Source: a gamma proteobacterium symbiont of Bathyaustriella thionipta (lineage in GTDB: Bacteria > Pseudomonadota > Gammaproteobacteria > Chromatiales > Chromatiaceae). Taken from it: a stretch of DNA of 17,338 nt. The notes under the pieces were generated by a model, which had not been told where the DNA came from, ran no database searches, and saw nothing but the letters and a program-made list of their open reading frames with translations. Shown here in pieces: positions 7,427-15,723 of this stretch (its first letter is position 1; each line of letters starts with the position of its first letter). The stretch is from contig JAHXHF010000300.1 in NCBI GenBank assembly GCA_025656895.1, positions 1 through 17,338 of the forward strand. The letters are read 5' to 3'. The position numbers and the translations under genes are program-made.

Positions 7427-10400
7427 CTACAACAAAACCCGTTCTACACCGCCGGCAGCGGCTTGTTGCAGAAATCTTTGCTGCCAGCCATCACCGAGCA
7501 TCTGCTGCGCCATTTCAACCACAATGTAATCGGTTTGCAAACCGGTTTCATCGGCATAATGCAGCAGGCCCTGCTGGCAGGCCGGGCAGGATGTGAGCAA
7601 CTTCACCTCACCTTGCGTGCGCTCCTTACCGGTCAGTGACTGAATCCCCAGACGTAATTCTTCGGCTTTGCGATAACGCAACTGATTGGCGATATCCGGC
7701 CTGGCGGTGCCCAGTGTGCCGGCTTCTCCACAGCAGCGATCCGATAACTCTACCGGCGAAGCCGTCAGTTGCTGCGCTACCTGCAATGGGTCGTATTGCT
7801 TCATGGGCGAATGACAGGGATCATGAAAAAGATATTGCTGCCCTTCCACGCCCTGCATACGCACACCTTTTTCCAGCAGATATTCATGAATATCCAGCAG
7901 GCGACAATCGGGAAATATCTTTTCAAATTCATATTTCAGTAATTGGTCCATGCAGGTACCGCAAGATACCAGCACGGTGCGAATATCCAGGTAGTTCAGA
8001 GTATTCGCCAGACGATGGAATAGAACCCGGTTTTCCGTGGTGATCTGCTTGCCTTTCTGATGCTGACCGGCGGCTGTTTGCGGATAGCCGCAACACAAAT
8101 AACCGGGTGGCAGAACCGTACGCACGCCTTGCTCATACAGCATGGCCAGGGTTGCCAGTCCAACATCCGAAAACAGCCGTTCCGAGCCACAGCCGGGGAA
8201 ATAAAACAGACTGTCGCTGTCATCATGCAGTTTTTCAGGATGACCGATGATGGGAATATAACGCTTGTCCTCCAGCCCCAGGGCGGCACGGTAATGACGT
8301 TTCGGAATATCCACCCGAATGGGTCGCCGTACCAGTTCAACCAGCAGTTCACTAACCACCGGCTTACCGCTGGATGAAGCGGGTTGTTTGCGCACATCCC
8401 GAAACAGACCGAACATACGAAAAATATCATGCCCCAGCGACAGGGCCTTGAATCCCCAGTCAGCCATGGTTTTGCGCAACAGCTTTATAAAGCGCGGATC
8501 GGTGGCATTCAGAAACTGCATAGCCGCCCAGGTGCCGGCATTAAAACGCTTTTGACCACTTTCAGACAATATGCGCCGCATGCGTACTGTCACTTCGCCA
8601 AAATCGATGTTCACCGGACAGGGATTTTCACATTTATGGCATACCGTACAATGGTCGGCGATATCATTCATTTCTTCAAAATGACGAACCGTAACCCCCC
8701 GGCGGGTTTGCTCTTCGTATAAAAAGGCTTCGATAATCAGCCCGCTGCCGAGTATTTTATTGCGTGGCGAATAGAGTAGATTGGCACGGGGTACATGCGT
8801 CATGCACACCGGTTTGCATTTGCCGCAACGCAGGCAATGACGCACATCGTTATTCAGTTCGCCCAACTCACTGGCTTCCAGAATAATAGCTTCCTGCTGC
8901 ACCAGCCGCAGTGATGGTGTGTAAGCGCCATTCAAGCCGGAACCAGCCATCAATTTGCCGCGGTTGAACCAGCCCTGCGGATCGATCTTGTGCTTGTAGG
9001 CGGCAAATTCCTGCAGACGCTGTTCATCCAGATAACGAATTTTGGTCAGGCCTATGCCATGTTCGCCGGAAATTACACCGTGCAGAGATTGTGCCAGTTG
9101 CATGATGCGATCCACCACCCGATCTGCTTCCTGCAACATGCTGTAATTGTGTGAATGCACCGGTATATTGGTGTGCACATTGCCGTCACCGGCATGCATG
9201 TGCAGTGCCACAAACAGGCGTTCATCACGCAGTTCATGATGTATTTCCGCCAGCTTGTCACGCAAAGGCTGCAGTTCCTGTCCGGGGAAAATCTCTTGCA
9301 GCCGATTGGCTATTTCTTTTTGCAGCGCATGACGCAAGTCCCGTCGCAGCATCATATCCAGCAAAGTATCATCACTCTGCACAACAGCCTGTTCGGATTC
9401 CCGCAACAGGATTTTATGTGTGTCAGCCGCTTCATCCAGTGCTGCCAATATCTGCTGCCAGCGCTTTATGGCGGTTTGCAGGACATCACAGGCGGCGTCT
9501 TTTTTTGCCTGCAGAATGGCGCGGTTTTCAGCCGAGTCCTGCAACTGCGGGCAATCACAATAACGCGTAATATCGCCACTCAGCAGTTGCAGCTGTTGTT
9601 GCATTATACGCAGCTTGTTGTTGATGGACTGTTCTATATTGATGCGCTCAATACCACGACTGTATTCGGCCAGCTGCGCCAGTGGAATAACCACATCTTC
9701 ATTGATTTTGAAGGCATTGGTATGTGCTGAAATGGCGGCTGTGCGCGCTCTGTCCAGCCAGAACTGCCGCCGCGCCTGTTTGCTGACCGCGATAAAACCT
9801 TCCGCATCCCGCGCCTGTGCCAGTTCGACCACCTGCGCGGCCATCTCGCTGACCAGGCTTTCAGAATCAGACACCAGGTCGGCAATCAAGACCATCTTGG
9901 GTTGCTCACGGCGAGCCGCCTTGGTGGCGTAATGGACCGCTTTCACATAGCGCTCATCCAGATGTTCGAGCCCAGCCAGCCACACATCCGCTTGTGCATC
10001 CAGCTTGTCTTTCAGTTCCACAATGGCGGGCACCGAGCGTGCCAGATCAGTGCCGAAAAACTCCAGGCAGACCGTACGCACATGCGATGGCATACGGTGC
10101 AAAATAAAACGCGCTGAAGTAATCAGCCCGTCGCAGCCTTCTTTCTGCACACCCGGCAGGCCGGCCAGAAACTTGTCGGTTACATCCTTACCCAGCCCCT
10201 GTTTACGAAAAACCCGACCCGGCATACTTAATATTTCGGCTTCACCTCTGGCGGTGACACCATCAGCCTGATAACGCTGGATACGAAAACGCACCTGTGG
10301 CTGCTCATGAATTTTGCCCAGATTATGATCCAGCCGTTCCACTTCCAGCCAGTCCGCATCCGGCGTTACCATGCGCCAGGACGCCAGATTGTCCAGTGTG

Positions 10401-11278
10401 GTACCCCACAGAACGGCTTTTTTACCACCCGCGTTCATGGCGATATTACCACCGATGGTGGAGGCATCCTGCGAGGTGGGATCCACCGCAAAGGCCAGCC
10501 CGTTCGCTTCAGCCAGTTCCGAAACCCGTTTGGTAACCACGCCCGCACCACAACGCACCGTAGCCACTTGCTCGGCCACCCCTGGTAAGTCCATGTTTTC
10601 TACTGCGGACAGCTGTTCCAGTTTTTCGGTATTAATGACGGCGGTATGAGCATGCAGAGGTACTCCGGAACCGGTATATCCGGTGCCTCCACCACGCGGC
10701 AACAGCACCAGCTCATGCTCGATACAACAGGCTACAATGGCGGCCATCTCATTTTCATGATCCGGGTTAATGACTACAAACGGCATTTCCACACGCCAAT
10801 CGGTGGCATCGGTGGAATGTGACACACGTGCCAGGCCACCGAAATCAATATTGTCTTTACGGGTAATCTTGAGTAAAGCGCGTTTCAGCTTTTGTCGCAG
10901 AACATGGTCTTTCTCGAAACGGTTGGAAAAGGCATCCACCGCTGCGCGTGCCAGCAGCAATAATTCAGCGGCCAGGGCATTTTCATTAAGCCGCTGCTCA
11001 AATTGATCCAGACGATGATGCAAAGCGGCCACCAGCTCTTTGCGACGTTCCTTATCTTTCAGCAAATCATCCTGCAGATAGGGGTTGCGACAAATTACCC
11101 ACATATCACCCAGTACTTCAAACAACATACGCGCCGAGCGGCCGGTTCTGCGTGTGCCGCGCAGGGTTTCAATCAAATTCCAGCCATTTTCACCGAGAAA
11201 ACGAATAACAATTTCACGATCAGAAAATGAAGTGTAGTTATAGGGAATCTCGCGAATACGAGAGGCATCAGTATTCAT
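7427..11278 (-). CDS. DUF3683 FAD-linked oxidoreductase fused to ferredoxin and CCG domains
   Basis: Large (1283-residue) flavin/iron-sulfur oxidoreductase. It resembles D-2-hydroxyacid dehydrogenases of the GlcD or YdiJ kind with a GlcF-like electron-transfer half on one chain. Residues 1-150 match the DUF3683 N-terminal region as I recall it. A PCMH-type FAD-binding domain follows at about 165-320, with LPRGGGTGYTG (193-203) and STIGGNIAMNAGG. The FAD-oxidase C domain has HMHAGDGNVH (693-702) and GEHGIG (738-743), but is split by a long charged helical insert at about 545-685. Two 4Fe-4S motifs follow: C815/C818/C821/C825 and C877/C880/C883/C887. Two CCG domains come last (C1030, CC1062-1063, C1106/C1109; and C1155, CC1182-1183, C1231/C1234), possibly a heterodisulfide-reductase-type cluster site. 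No signal peptide is seen. The substrate is not determined; a 2-hydroxyacid donor passing electrons to quinone is an inference from relatives. Confidence 0.88.
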   Translation of the reverse strand: MNTDASRIREIPYNYTSFSDREIVIRFLGENGWNLIETLRGTRRTGRSARMLFEVLGDMWVICRNPYLQDDLLKDKERRKELVAALHHRLDQFEQRLNENALAAELLLLARAAVDAFSNRFEKDHVLRQKLKRALLKITRKDNIDFGGLARVSHSTDATDWRVEMPFVVINPDHENEMAAIVACCIEHELVLLPRGGGTGYTGSGVPLHAHTAVINTEKLEQLSAVENMDLPGVAEQVATVRCGAGVVTKRVSELAEANGLAFAVDPTSQDASTIGGNIAMNAGGKKAVLWGTTLDNLASWRMVTPDADWLEVERLDHNLGKIHEQPQVRFRIQRYQADGVTARGEAEILSMPGRVFRKQGLGKDVTDKFLAGLPGVQKEGCDGLITSARFILHRMPSHVRTVCLEFFGTDLARSVPAIVELKDKLDAQADVWLAGLEHLDERYVKAVHYATKAARREQPKMVLIADLVSDSESLVSEMAAQVVELAQARDAEGFIAVSKQARRQFWLDRARTAAISAHTNAFKINEDVVIPLAQLAEYSRGIERINIEQSINNKLRIMQQQLQLLSGDITRYCDCPQLQDSAENRAILQAKKDAACDVLQTAIKRWQQILAALDEAADTHKILLRESEQAVVQSDDTLLDMMLRRDLRHALQKEIANRLQEIFPGQELQPLRDKLAEIHHELRDERLFVALHMHAGDGNVHTNIPVHSHNYSMLQEADRVVDRIMQLAQSLHGVISGEHGIGLTKIRYLDEQRLQEFAAYKHKIDPQGWFNRGKLMAGSGLNGAYTPSLRLVQQEAIILEASELGELNNDVRHCLRCGKCKPVCMTHVPRANLLYSPRNKILGSGLIIEAFLYEEQTRRGVTVRHFEEMNDIADHCTVCHKCENPCPVNIDFGEVTVRMRRILSESGQKRFNAGTWAAMQFLNATDPRFIKLLRKTMADWGFKALSLGHDIFRMFGLFRDVRKQPASSSGKPVVSELLVELVRRPIRVDIPKRHYRAALGLEDKRYIPIIGHPEKLHDDSDSLFYFPGCGSERLFSDVGLATLAMLYEQGVRTVLPPGYLCCGYPQTAAGQHQKGKQITTENRVLFHRLANTLNYLDIRTVLVSCGTCMDQLLKYEFEKIFPDCRLLDIHEYLLEKGVRMQGVEGQQYLFHDPCHSPMKQYDPLQVAQQLTASPVELSDRCCGEAGTLGTARPDIANQLRYRKAEELRLGIQSLTGKERTQGEVKLLTSCPACQQGLLHYADETGLQTDYIVVEMAQQMLGDGWQQRFLQQAAAGGVERVLL

Positions 11279-11318
11279 GAATGGCGATCATCCAATCTAT
11301 AGGTAAGACAAAAAATAA

Positions 11319-11579
11319 TCAGGCCGCACGAATCAGTGCGTCCATCTGTTGCTTGATCGTTTGCCAGGACGGGCTTTGTTGCTGGCCGGCAACCATCAGT
11401 TCCATTAATTCATAGGCTAATGGCCGAATTTCTGCAGGCAAATCCCGTAGCTTGGTCAGTTTGAACAAACAACCGGCCTGATCTATTTCCAGTGTGCAGA
11501 TCAGGGCATACAGAGTCAGCGAGGCGGCGGAATGAGGATCGGCCTGCATCAATAACAGACTTTTTTGCAGCGCTTGCAT
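11319..11579 (-). CDS. Small hypothetical protein, 86 residues
   Basis: I do not recognise this protein. It is predicted largely helical and leucine- and alanine-rich, without signal peptide, membrane segment or metal-binding motif; its two cysteines lie in ICTLEIDQAGC. It is supported as a gene by context: its ATG (11577-11579) shares one base with the TGA of the upstream TerB-like gene (TGATG), the classic arrangement for translational coupling. It is followed 40 bp later by the oxidoreductase gene, all on the minus strand. A role linked to the TerB-like protein or the oxidoreductase is inferred from position only. Confidence 0.7.
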   Translation of the reverse strand: MQALQKSLLLMQADPHSAASLTLYALICTLEIDQAGCLFKLTKLRDLPAEIRPLAYELMELMVAGQQQSPSWQTIKQQMDALIRAA

Positions 11580-12064
11580 CAGACATTAAAATGGTTTGTA
11601 TCATCAATATACAAACCACAATCCAGCGGCTCTACGCCCAGACGATTCGCCAAAGCTACAATTTCCACCTGTGCCGCCATCGGCAACTGGCCATTCACTT
11701 CACTGACCGCCAGGCAAATACGAATAATAGTATTGGCCGATTGCGCATCGGCAGCTTCGCGCAACACAATATCAAAAATTTTCTGACGTCCGTCCTGCGG
11801 GTCAGCCAAAATCGCATCCACATAGCTGCGAAACAGTTCTACCCCTTCGTGCGGATCAAATACTTTCAGCTCTGTCAGGGTTTCCAGAACCTGGTCAACA
11901 TGCACTCGCTGGCTCAGACTAACCCGACCCTCTGCCATACATACCAGCGCACAGGCACCCATACAGGCTTCCAGAAAAGGTCTGTTACGCTGACGATTCT
12001 GAAAAAGATCCAGGCGATCTTTCAGTTTTTGTACAAATCCCCCCACACCCGCTCCATCATTCAT
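11579..12064 (-). CDS. TerB-like domain protein
   Basis: A 161-residue soluble protein with the pattern of the TerB fold (tellurite-resistance TerB family): two helical repeats, each with a small acidic loop followed by a glutamate- or glutamine-bearing helix. The first is at about residues 34-62 (ALVCMAEGRVSLSQ), the second at about 122-150 (LAVSEVNGQLPMAAQ). Canonical TerB has A-D-G in these loops; here they read A-E-G and E-V-N-G, so metal binding may be altered. Family members are often attached to stress or membrane-associated complexes and are not in themselves evidence of tellurite resistance; no other ter gene is in the window. First gene of the minus-strand cluster, with a GGAG about 12 nt before the ATG at 12064, a loose ribosome-binding site. 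Confidence 0.7.
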   Translation of the reverse strand: MNDGAGVGGFVQKLKDRLDLFQNRQRNRPFLEACMGACALVCMAEGRVSLSQRVHVDQVLETLTELKVFDPHEGVELFRSYVDAILADPQDGRQKIFDIVLREAADAQSANTIIRICLAVSEVNGQLPMAAQVEIVALANRLGVEPLDCGLYIDDTNHFNV

Positions 12065-12195
12065 TCGCTGTAAATACTCCGTTTGTGTGACCAGTTTACC
12101 TTATACCGCTTTGCTTACATAAGAAAATGTGGTTAAAGTGAGCTGCAGACCCTCCCTTGGCCCGGCAAATCATTTTGTATAAAGCATCCTGTCCC

Positions 12196-12645
12196 ATGAG
12201 AATTAATTTTACCCTGGCTTCTGTCATCCTTGCTCTACTGCTGTTCGGCCTGAGTGCCTGCACTCATTCCCCCGGTAAAAGCATTGCCATTAACAATCAG
12301 GAGCTACTCGTTGGTGAGAGTATGCTTGAAGAAATCTCACGCCTGCTGGAAGAGCTGGGATACCAATGGCAAGCTCTGCCCGATGCTGATTTCGGCCACA
12401 AGGTTAAAGTGGCGCAGCAGTTTGAAGAGTATCGCATGCTGTTTCACGCCAGCGACAACCCGCACATTAAAATATCGCTGCATGTACCCATTGGCGGCAG
12501 CCATGCAGGCTTGCATTTTTATCAGGATGATAGCGAAATATTGAGCCGGGAAGCAGAAAAACGCTACGCACAGCTAAGCAAACGGATTGAAGAAGAATTT
12601 GGCTCCCGGCATGTTGATATGGATGCACCCGTCATCACGCCCTGA
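12196..12645 (+). CDS. Predicted small lipoprotein of unknown function
   Basis: A 149-residue protein with a lipoprotein signal: M-R-I-N, a hydrophobic run at about residues 5-19, and the lipobox LSAC ending at C22. The residue after the cysteine is threonine, not aspartate, so outer-membrane sorting is expected in a gammaproteobacterium. I chose the ATG at 12196 rather than the upstream in-frame ATG at 12157 because only the shorter form puts the basic end and the hydrophobic core in the right place. The mature part has a region rich in acidic residues (EEISRLLEELGY) and a P-I-G-G-S-H-A-G segment. I do not recognise the family. It stands alone, divergent from the TerB-like gene across about 130 bp, and ends just before a strong terminator. 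Confidence 0.75.
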   Translation: MRINFTLASVILALLLFGLSACTHSPGKSIAINNQELLVGESMLEEISRLLEELGYQWQALPDADFGHKVKVAQQFEEYRMLFHASDNPHIKISLHVPIGGSHAGLHFYQDDSEILSREAEKRYAQLSKRIEEEFGSRHVDMDAPVITP

Positions 12646-12651
12646 AGCCAT

Positions 12652-12698
12652 CCAGCCCCCCGCATTTTAAAAAAATACGGGGGGCTGGATTAATTTTT
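12652..12698. terminator. Strong hairpin terminator between the convergent lipoprotein and ppk2 genes
   Basis: The stem pairs CCAGCCCCCCG (12652-12662) with CGGGGGGCTGG (12678-12688), extends through ATTTT/AAAAT after one mismatch, and is followed on the plus strand by ATTAATTTTT. The oligo-T tract serves the lipoprotein gene; the hairpin may also stop ppk2 transcripts. Confidence 0.85.
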
Positions 12699-13599
12699 AT
12701 ACGATGAACTTACCACTTTCCAGGCGATGCGCTTCCATATATTCCAGCTCGCGCGATCCGGACACCACCACTTCCGGATCGGGCACCATGCTCAGTTCCG
12801 GGTCACCTCTTTCATAAGGCACCGAATTGAGGATAACGCGCATGGCATTCAGGCGCGCCTGATGCTTGTTATCAGAACGAATGATGGTCCAGGGCGCATG
12901 GTTGGAATGAGTGCGCTTGAGCATGTGATATTTTACATCCGTAAATTCATCCCAGCGATCCTGTGCCTGTACGTCAACCTCGCTCAGCTTCCATTGACGC
13001 AGCGGATCCAGTTTGCGGCGATCAAAGCGACGCGCCTGCTCGTCTTTGGTGACACTGAAATACAATTTCACCAGGATAGTACCCTGACGCGTCAGATCCC
13101 GTTCAAAGCCCACCACACCCTTCATAAAAGTCTTGTATTCCTGTTCGGTGCAAAAACCAAAAACCGGTTCTACCATAGATCGGTTATACCAGGATCGGTC
13201 AAACAGCACTACTTCGCCACCGTGTGGAAAACGCGGTACATAGCGCTGGAAAAACCACTGGGTACGCTGTTCTTCGGTCGGTTTACCGAGTGCCTCTACA
13301 CGATAATGTTTTTCATTCATATAACGGGTAACACGACGAATAGTGCCGCCCTTTCCGGCCGCATCACGACCTTCGAATAAAATAATCATACGGGTACCGG
13401 TCGTTTCCAGGTACTGCTGCATGCGTATCAGCTCGGCCTGATAAGGCTTCAGGGCTTCTTCACGGCGATAACGCTTGACGGCTTTTTTACGCTCCTGCTC
13501 CAGATCAACCACACGGCTTTTTGCTTTCTTATGTTCTTCAATAAGCTGCTCCAGAGAGAGTGCCTCTCCGTCAATCTCGATCATTTGTTCGTTATTCAA
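12697..13599 (-). CDS. ppk2: Polyphosphate kinase 2 (PPK2 family)
   Basis: Cytoplasmic kinase that uses inorganic polyphosphate to phosphorylate nucleotides (typically nucleoside diphosphate to triphosphate in the one-domain class I form). The protein is 300 residues, the usual size for a one-domain PPK2. Seen in sequence: Walker A GRDAAGKGG (77-85), Walker B DRSWYNR (134-140), the basic lid RRKLDPLRQWKLS (194-206), and a charged N-terminal helical extension (residues 15-65). The start is a TTG codon at 13599, chosen because a perfect AGGAGG lies 6 nt upstream; the first ATG would be residue 6. It is divergent from yheS across a 123-bp gap, where minus-strand TATAGT (near 13643-13648) could be a -10 box with no good -35. 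Nucleotide preference (ADP or GDP) cannot be read by eye. Confidence 0.93.
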   Translation of the reverse strand: MNNEQMIEIDGEALSLEQLIEEHKKAKSRVVDLEQERKKAVKRYRREEALKPYQAELIRMQQYLETTGTRMIILFEGRDAAGKGGTIRRVTRYMNEKHYRVEALGKPTEEQRTQWFFQRYVPRFPHGGEVVLFDRSWYNRSMVEPVFGFCTEQEYKTFMKGVVGFERDLTRQGTILVKLYFSVTKDEQARRFDRRKLDPLRQWKLSEVDVQAQDRWDEFTDVKYHMLKRTHSNHAPWTIIRSDNKHQARLNAMRVILNSVPYERGDPELSMVPDPEVVVSGSRELEYMEAHRLESGKFIV

Positions 13600-13605
13600 T
13601 GTGTG

Positions 13606-13611
13606 CCTCCT
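13606..13611 (-). promoter_or_regulatory. Ribosome-binding site deciding the TTG start of ppk2
   Basis: AGGAGG on the minus strand, 6 nt before TTG at 13597-13599. It is an exact anti-Shine-Dalgarno match and sits too far (21 nt) from the first in-frame ATG. Confidence 0.8.
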
Positions 13612-13722
13612 GAAAGTATGATGAGCGGTGCGCCTAAAATTACTATAGTCCAGCCCGCAAACATAACAGAAATGAGTTCTTTATGTCTTGCCTTTGGTCA
13701 TTATTTGCTACCATCTGTGCCC

Positions 13723-15618
13723 ATGATCAGTTTTGAACATATTGATATCCGCCGTGGCAGCCGGCTGTTGCTGTCTGACATCAACCAAACCCTGTTTGCC
13801 AGACAAAGGGTGGGGCTGGTGGGTGCCAATGGCTGCGGTAAATCCAGCCTGCTGGCTCTGCTCACACAGGAACTGGAAGCCGACCAGGGGCTTTTAAGCA
13901 CGCCCAAACAACTACGTATCGCGCATGTAGCGCAACATACACCCTCTGGCCAGGGCAGTGCGCTCGACTTTGTACAGGATGGCGATACGCATTTAAGAAA
14001 CATCCAGAAAAACCTGCAGCAGGCTATGCAGGCCGATGACCAGGTTATGGTCGCCCAATGGCAGGAGGCCATGGAGCTGGCCGATGGCTTTACTGCCGAG
14101 ACTCGTGCCGCCCGCCTGCTGGACGGACTGGGGTTTCGTCCGGCTGAAATCACAAAGCCCGTCGAGCACTTTTCCGGTGGTTGGCGTATGCGCCTTAATC
14201 TGGCACAGGCCTTGATGTGTCCATCCGAGCTGCTGTTATTGGACGAACCGACCAACCATCTCGACTTACCGGCTGTATTGTGGCTGGAAAGCTGGTTAAA
14301 ACGCTATACCGGCACTCTGTTGCTCATCTCGCATGACCGCGAATTCCTGGATGCCCTGGCCACAGATGTCTGGCACATTGATCGGCAGACCTTGCGATCC
14401 TGGCACGGAAATTACAGTGCCTTTGAACAACAGCGTGCCGAGCAGATGCGCCTGCATAACGCCGCCTGGAAAAAACAGCAGCATAAGGTCGTACACCTGC
14501 AACAGTTTATTGATCGTTTCCGCGCCAAGGCCAGCAAGGCGCGTCAGGCGCAAAGCCGTATCAAGGCATTGCAAAAGCTGGCACAGATTGCACCGGCCCA
14601 TATCGACTCCCCCTTTTCTTTCGAGTTCAAAGCTTGCGACGCACTGCCCCACCCGATGCTGGATCTACGGCAGGTCAGCCTTAGCTATAACGAGCAGTTT
14701 ATTCTGCATGACGTGCGGCTTGTTCTTCAGCCCGGTGACCGCATCGGACTGATTGGCCCGAACGGCGCGGGAAAATCCACCCTCATCAAATTGCTGGCAC
14801 AGCAGGATATTGAGGCCAGCGGTGAAATTCTGATCGCCGAAAAACTGCGCATCGGCTACTTCGCACAACATCAACTGGAGCTGCTACAGGCTGATGACAG
14901 CCCTCTCGGCCTGCTGCAAAAACTGAGCCCCGCAGCCGATGAGCAATCGCTGCGGGATTATCTGGGCGGCTTCGGTTTTGTCGCTGACCAGGCGCTGGCT
15001 CGGGTCGAACATTTCTCCGGCGGCGAAAGAGCCCGCCTGGTGCTGGCCAGTATTGTGTGGCAACAACCCAATCTTCTGTTGCTGGATGAGCCCACCAACC
15101 ATCTTGATCTTGACATGCGCGAAGCACTGACCGAAGCCTTGCAGATGTTCAGCGGCGCCGTGGTTCTGGTTTCACATGACCGCCATCTGCTGCGCAGTTG
15201 CGCCGAACAATTGCTGCTGGTGGATGATGGCAAAGTCAGTGAATATCAGGGCTCACTGGATGATTACAGTGACTGGCTGTTAAAAAAAGTCAAAAGTAAC
15301 CGTTCCAGCGAAGATAAAAGCAAAGGCCACGAGAAAAAACAACAACGCCAGGCCTCTGCACAAAGGCGCAAGCAACGCCAACCACTGAAAAACAAACTGA
15401 AAAAAACGGAAAGCCGTTTACAACAACTTGAGACTTCCCTGCTTGCTATTGATAAACAACTGTCTGATCCGCAGCTTTATCAGGACGGCCATGACAGTCT
15501 GACGGAACTGACACAAAAAAAATCAGCACTGCAACAGCAGCAGGAACAGCTGGAAGAAGACTGGCTGAATCTTTCCGAAGCACTGGATACTGACAGCAGC
15601 GAACCGGCAGATCGCTGA
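13723..15618 (+). CDS. yheS: ABC-F family ribosome-associated ATPase, YheS type
   Basis: Soluble twin-ATPase protein of the ABC-F family, which acts at the ribosomal E site on stalled or awkward translation rather than in transport. It is 631 residues from the ATG at 13723, where the start of the match to E. coli YheS (M-I-x-F) lies; the reading frame stays open upstream, but that stretch is antisense to ppk2. First ABC domain: Walker A GANGCGKSS (34-42), SGGWRMR from 151, LLLDEPTNHLD (171-181). A P-site tRNA-interacting linker follows at about 240-290, with RFRAKASKARQAQSR. Second ABC domain: GPNGAGKST (345-353), SGGERAR (432-438), LLLLDEPTNHLD (451-462). A lysine- and glutamine-rich C-terminal coiled coil spans about 525-625. 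No strong Shine-Dalgarno precedes the ATG. pyrE follows 105 bp later under its own promoter. Confidence 0.94.
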   Translation: MISFEHIDIRRGSRLLLSDINQTLFARQRVGLVGANGCGKSSLLALLTQELEADQGLLSTPKQLRIAHVAQHTPSGQGSALDFVQDGDTHLRNIQKNLQQAMQADDQVMVAQWQEAMELADGFTAETRAARLLDGLGFRPAEITKPVEHFSGGWRMRLNLAQALMCPSELLLLDEPTNHLDLPAVLWLESWLKRYTGTLLLISHDREFLDALATDVWHIDRQTLRSWHGNYSAFEQQRAEQMRLHNAAWKKQQHKVVHLQQFIDRFRAKASKARQAQSRIKALQKLAQIAPAHIDSPFSFEFKACDALPHPMLDLRQVSLSYNEQFILHDVRLVLQPGDRIGLIGPNGAGKSTLIKLLAQQDIEASGEILIAEKLRIGYFAQHQLELLQADDSPLGLLQKLSPAADEQSLRDYLGGFGFVADQALARVEHFSGGERARLVLASIVWQQPNLLLLDEPTNHLDLDMREALTEALQMFSGAVVLVSHDRHLLRSCAEQLLLVDDGKVSEYQGSLDDYSDWLLKKVKSNRSSEDKSKGHEKKQQRQASAQRRKQRQPLKNKLKKTESRLQQLETSLLAIDKQLSDPQLYQDGHDSLTELTQKKSALQQQQEQLEEDWLNLSEALDTDSSEPADR

Positions 15619-15667
15619 AATCAACCGGCTCAGCCCTTACCCTGTCATTCAGCATAAATCGTCATGA

Positions 15668-15696
15668 CTGACACAGCCTGATAACTCCCGTAAAAT
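15668..15696 (+). promoter_or_regulatory. Sigma-70 promoter of pyrE
   Basis: CTGACA (15668-15673), a 17-nt spacer, then TAAAAT (15691-15696); each box matches the consensus at 5 of 6 positions. Transcription would start near 15703, leaving a leader of about 20 nt, too short for the translational attenuator that controls pyrE in E. coli. Confidence 0.65.
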
Positions 15697-15711
15697 ACAA
15701 CCTACATTATC

Positions 15712-15716
15712 AGGGA
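15712..15716 (+). promoter_or_regulatory. Ribosome-binding site deciding the pyrE start
   Basis: AGGGA lies 7 nt before the ATG at 15724 but only 1 nt before the in-frame ATG at 15718, so 15724 is the likely start. Confidence 0.7.
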
Positions 15717-15723
15717 TATGCTC

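Noticed and set aside
11579..12064. Tellurite-resistance determinant
   Set aside because: Only a single TerB-like fold is present, with altered acidic loops and no terA, terC, terD or terE neighbours.
12065..12195. Divergent promoters between the TerB-like and lipoprotein genes
   Set aside because: TATAAG-like and TTAAAG-like boxes exist on the two strands, but none has a good partner at the right spacing.
13531..13722. Upstream extension of the yheS frame
   Set aside because: It overlaps ppk2 antisense and has no similarity to the ABC-F N-terminus, which begins at 13723.
15601..15667. Terminator after yheS
   Set aside because: Only a short, imperfect CCGG-based pairing is present, with no T tract.
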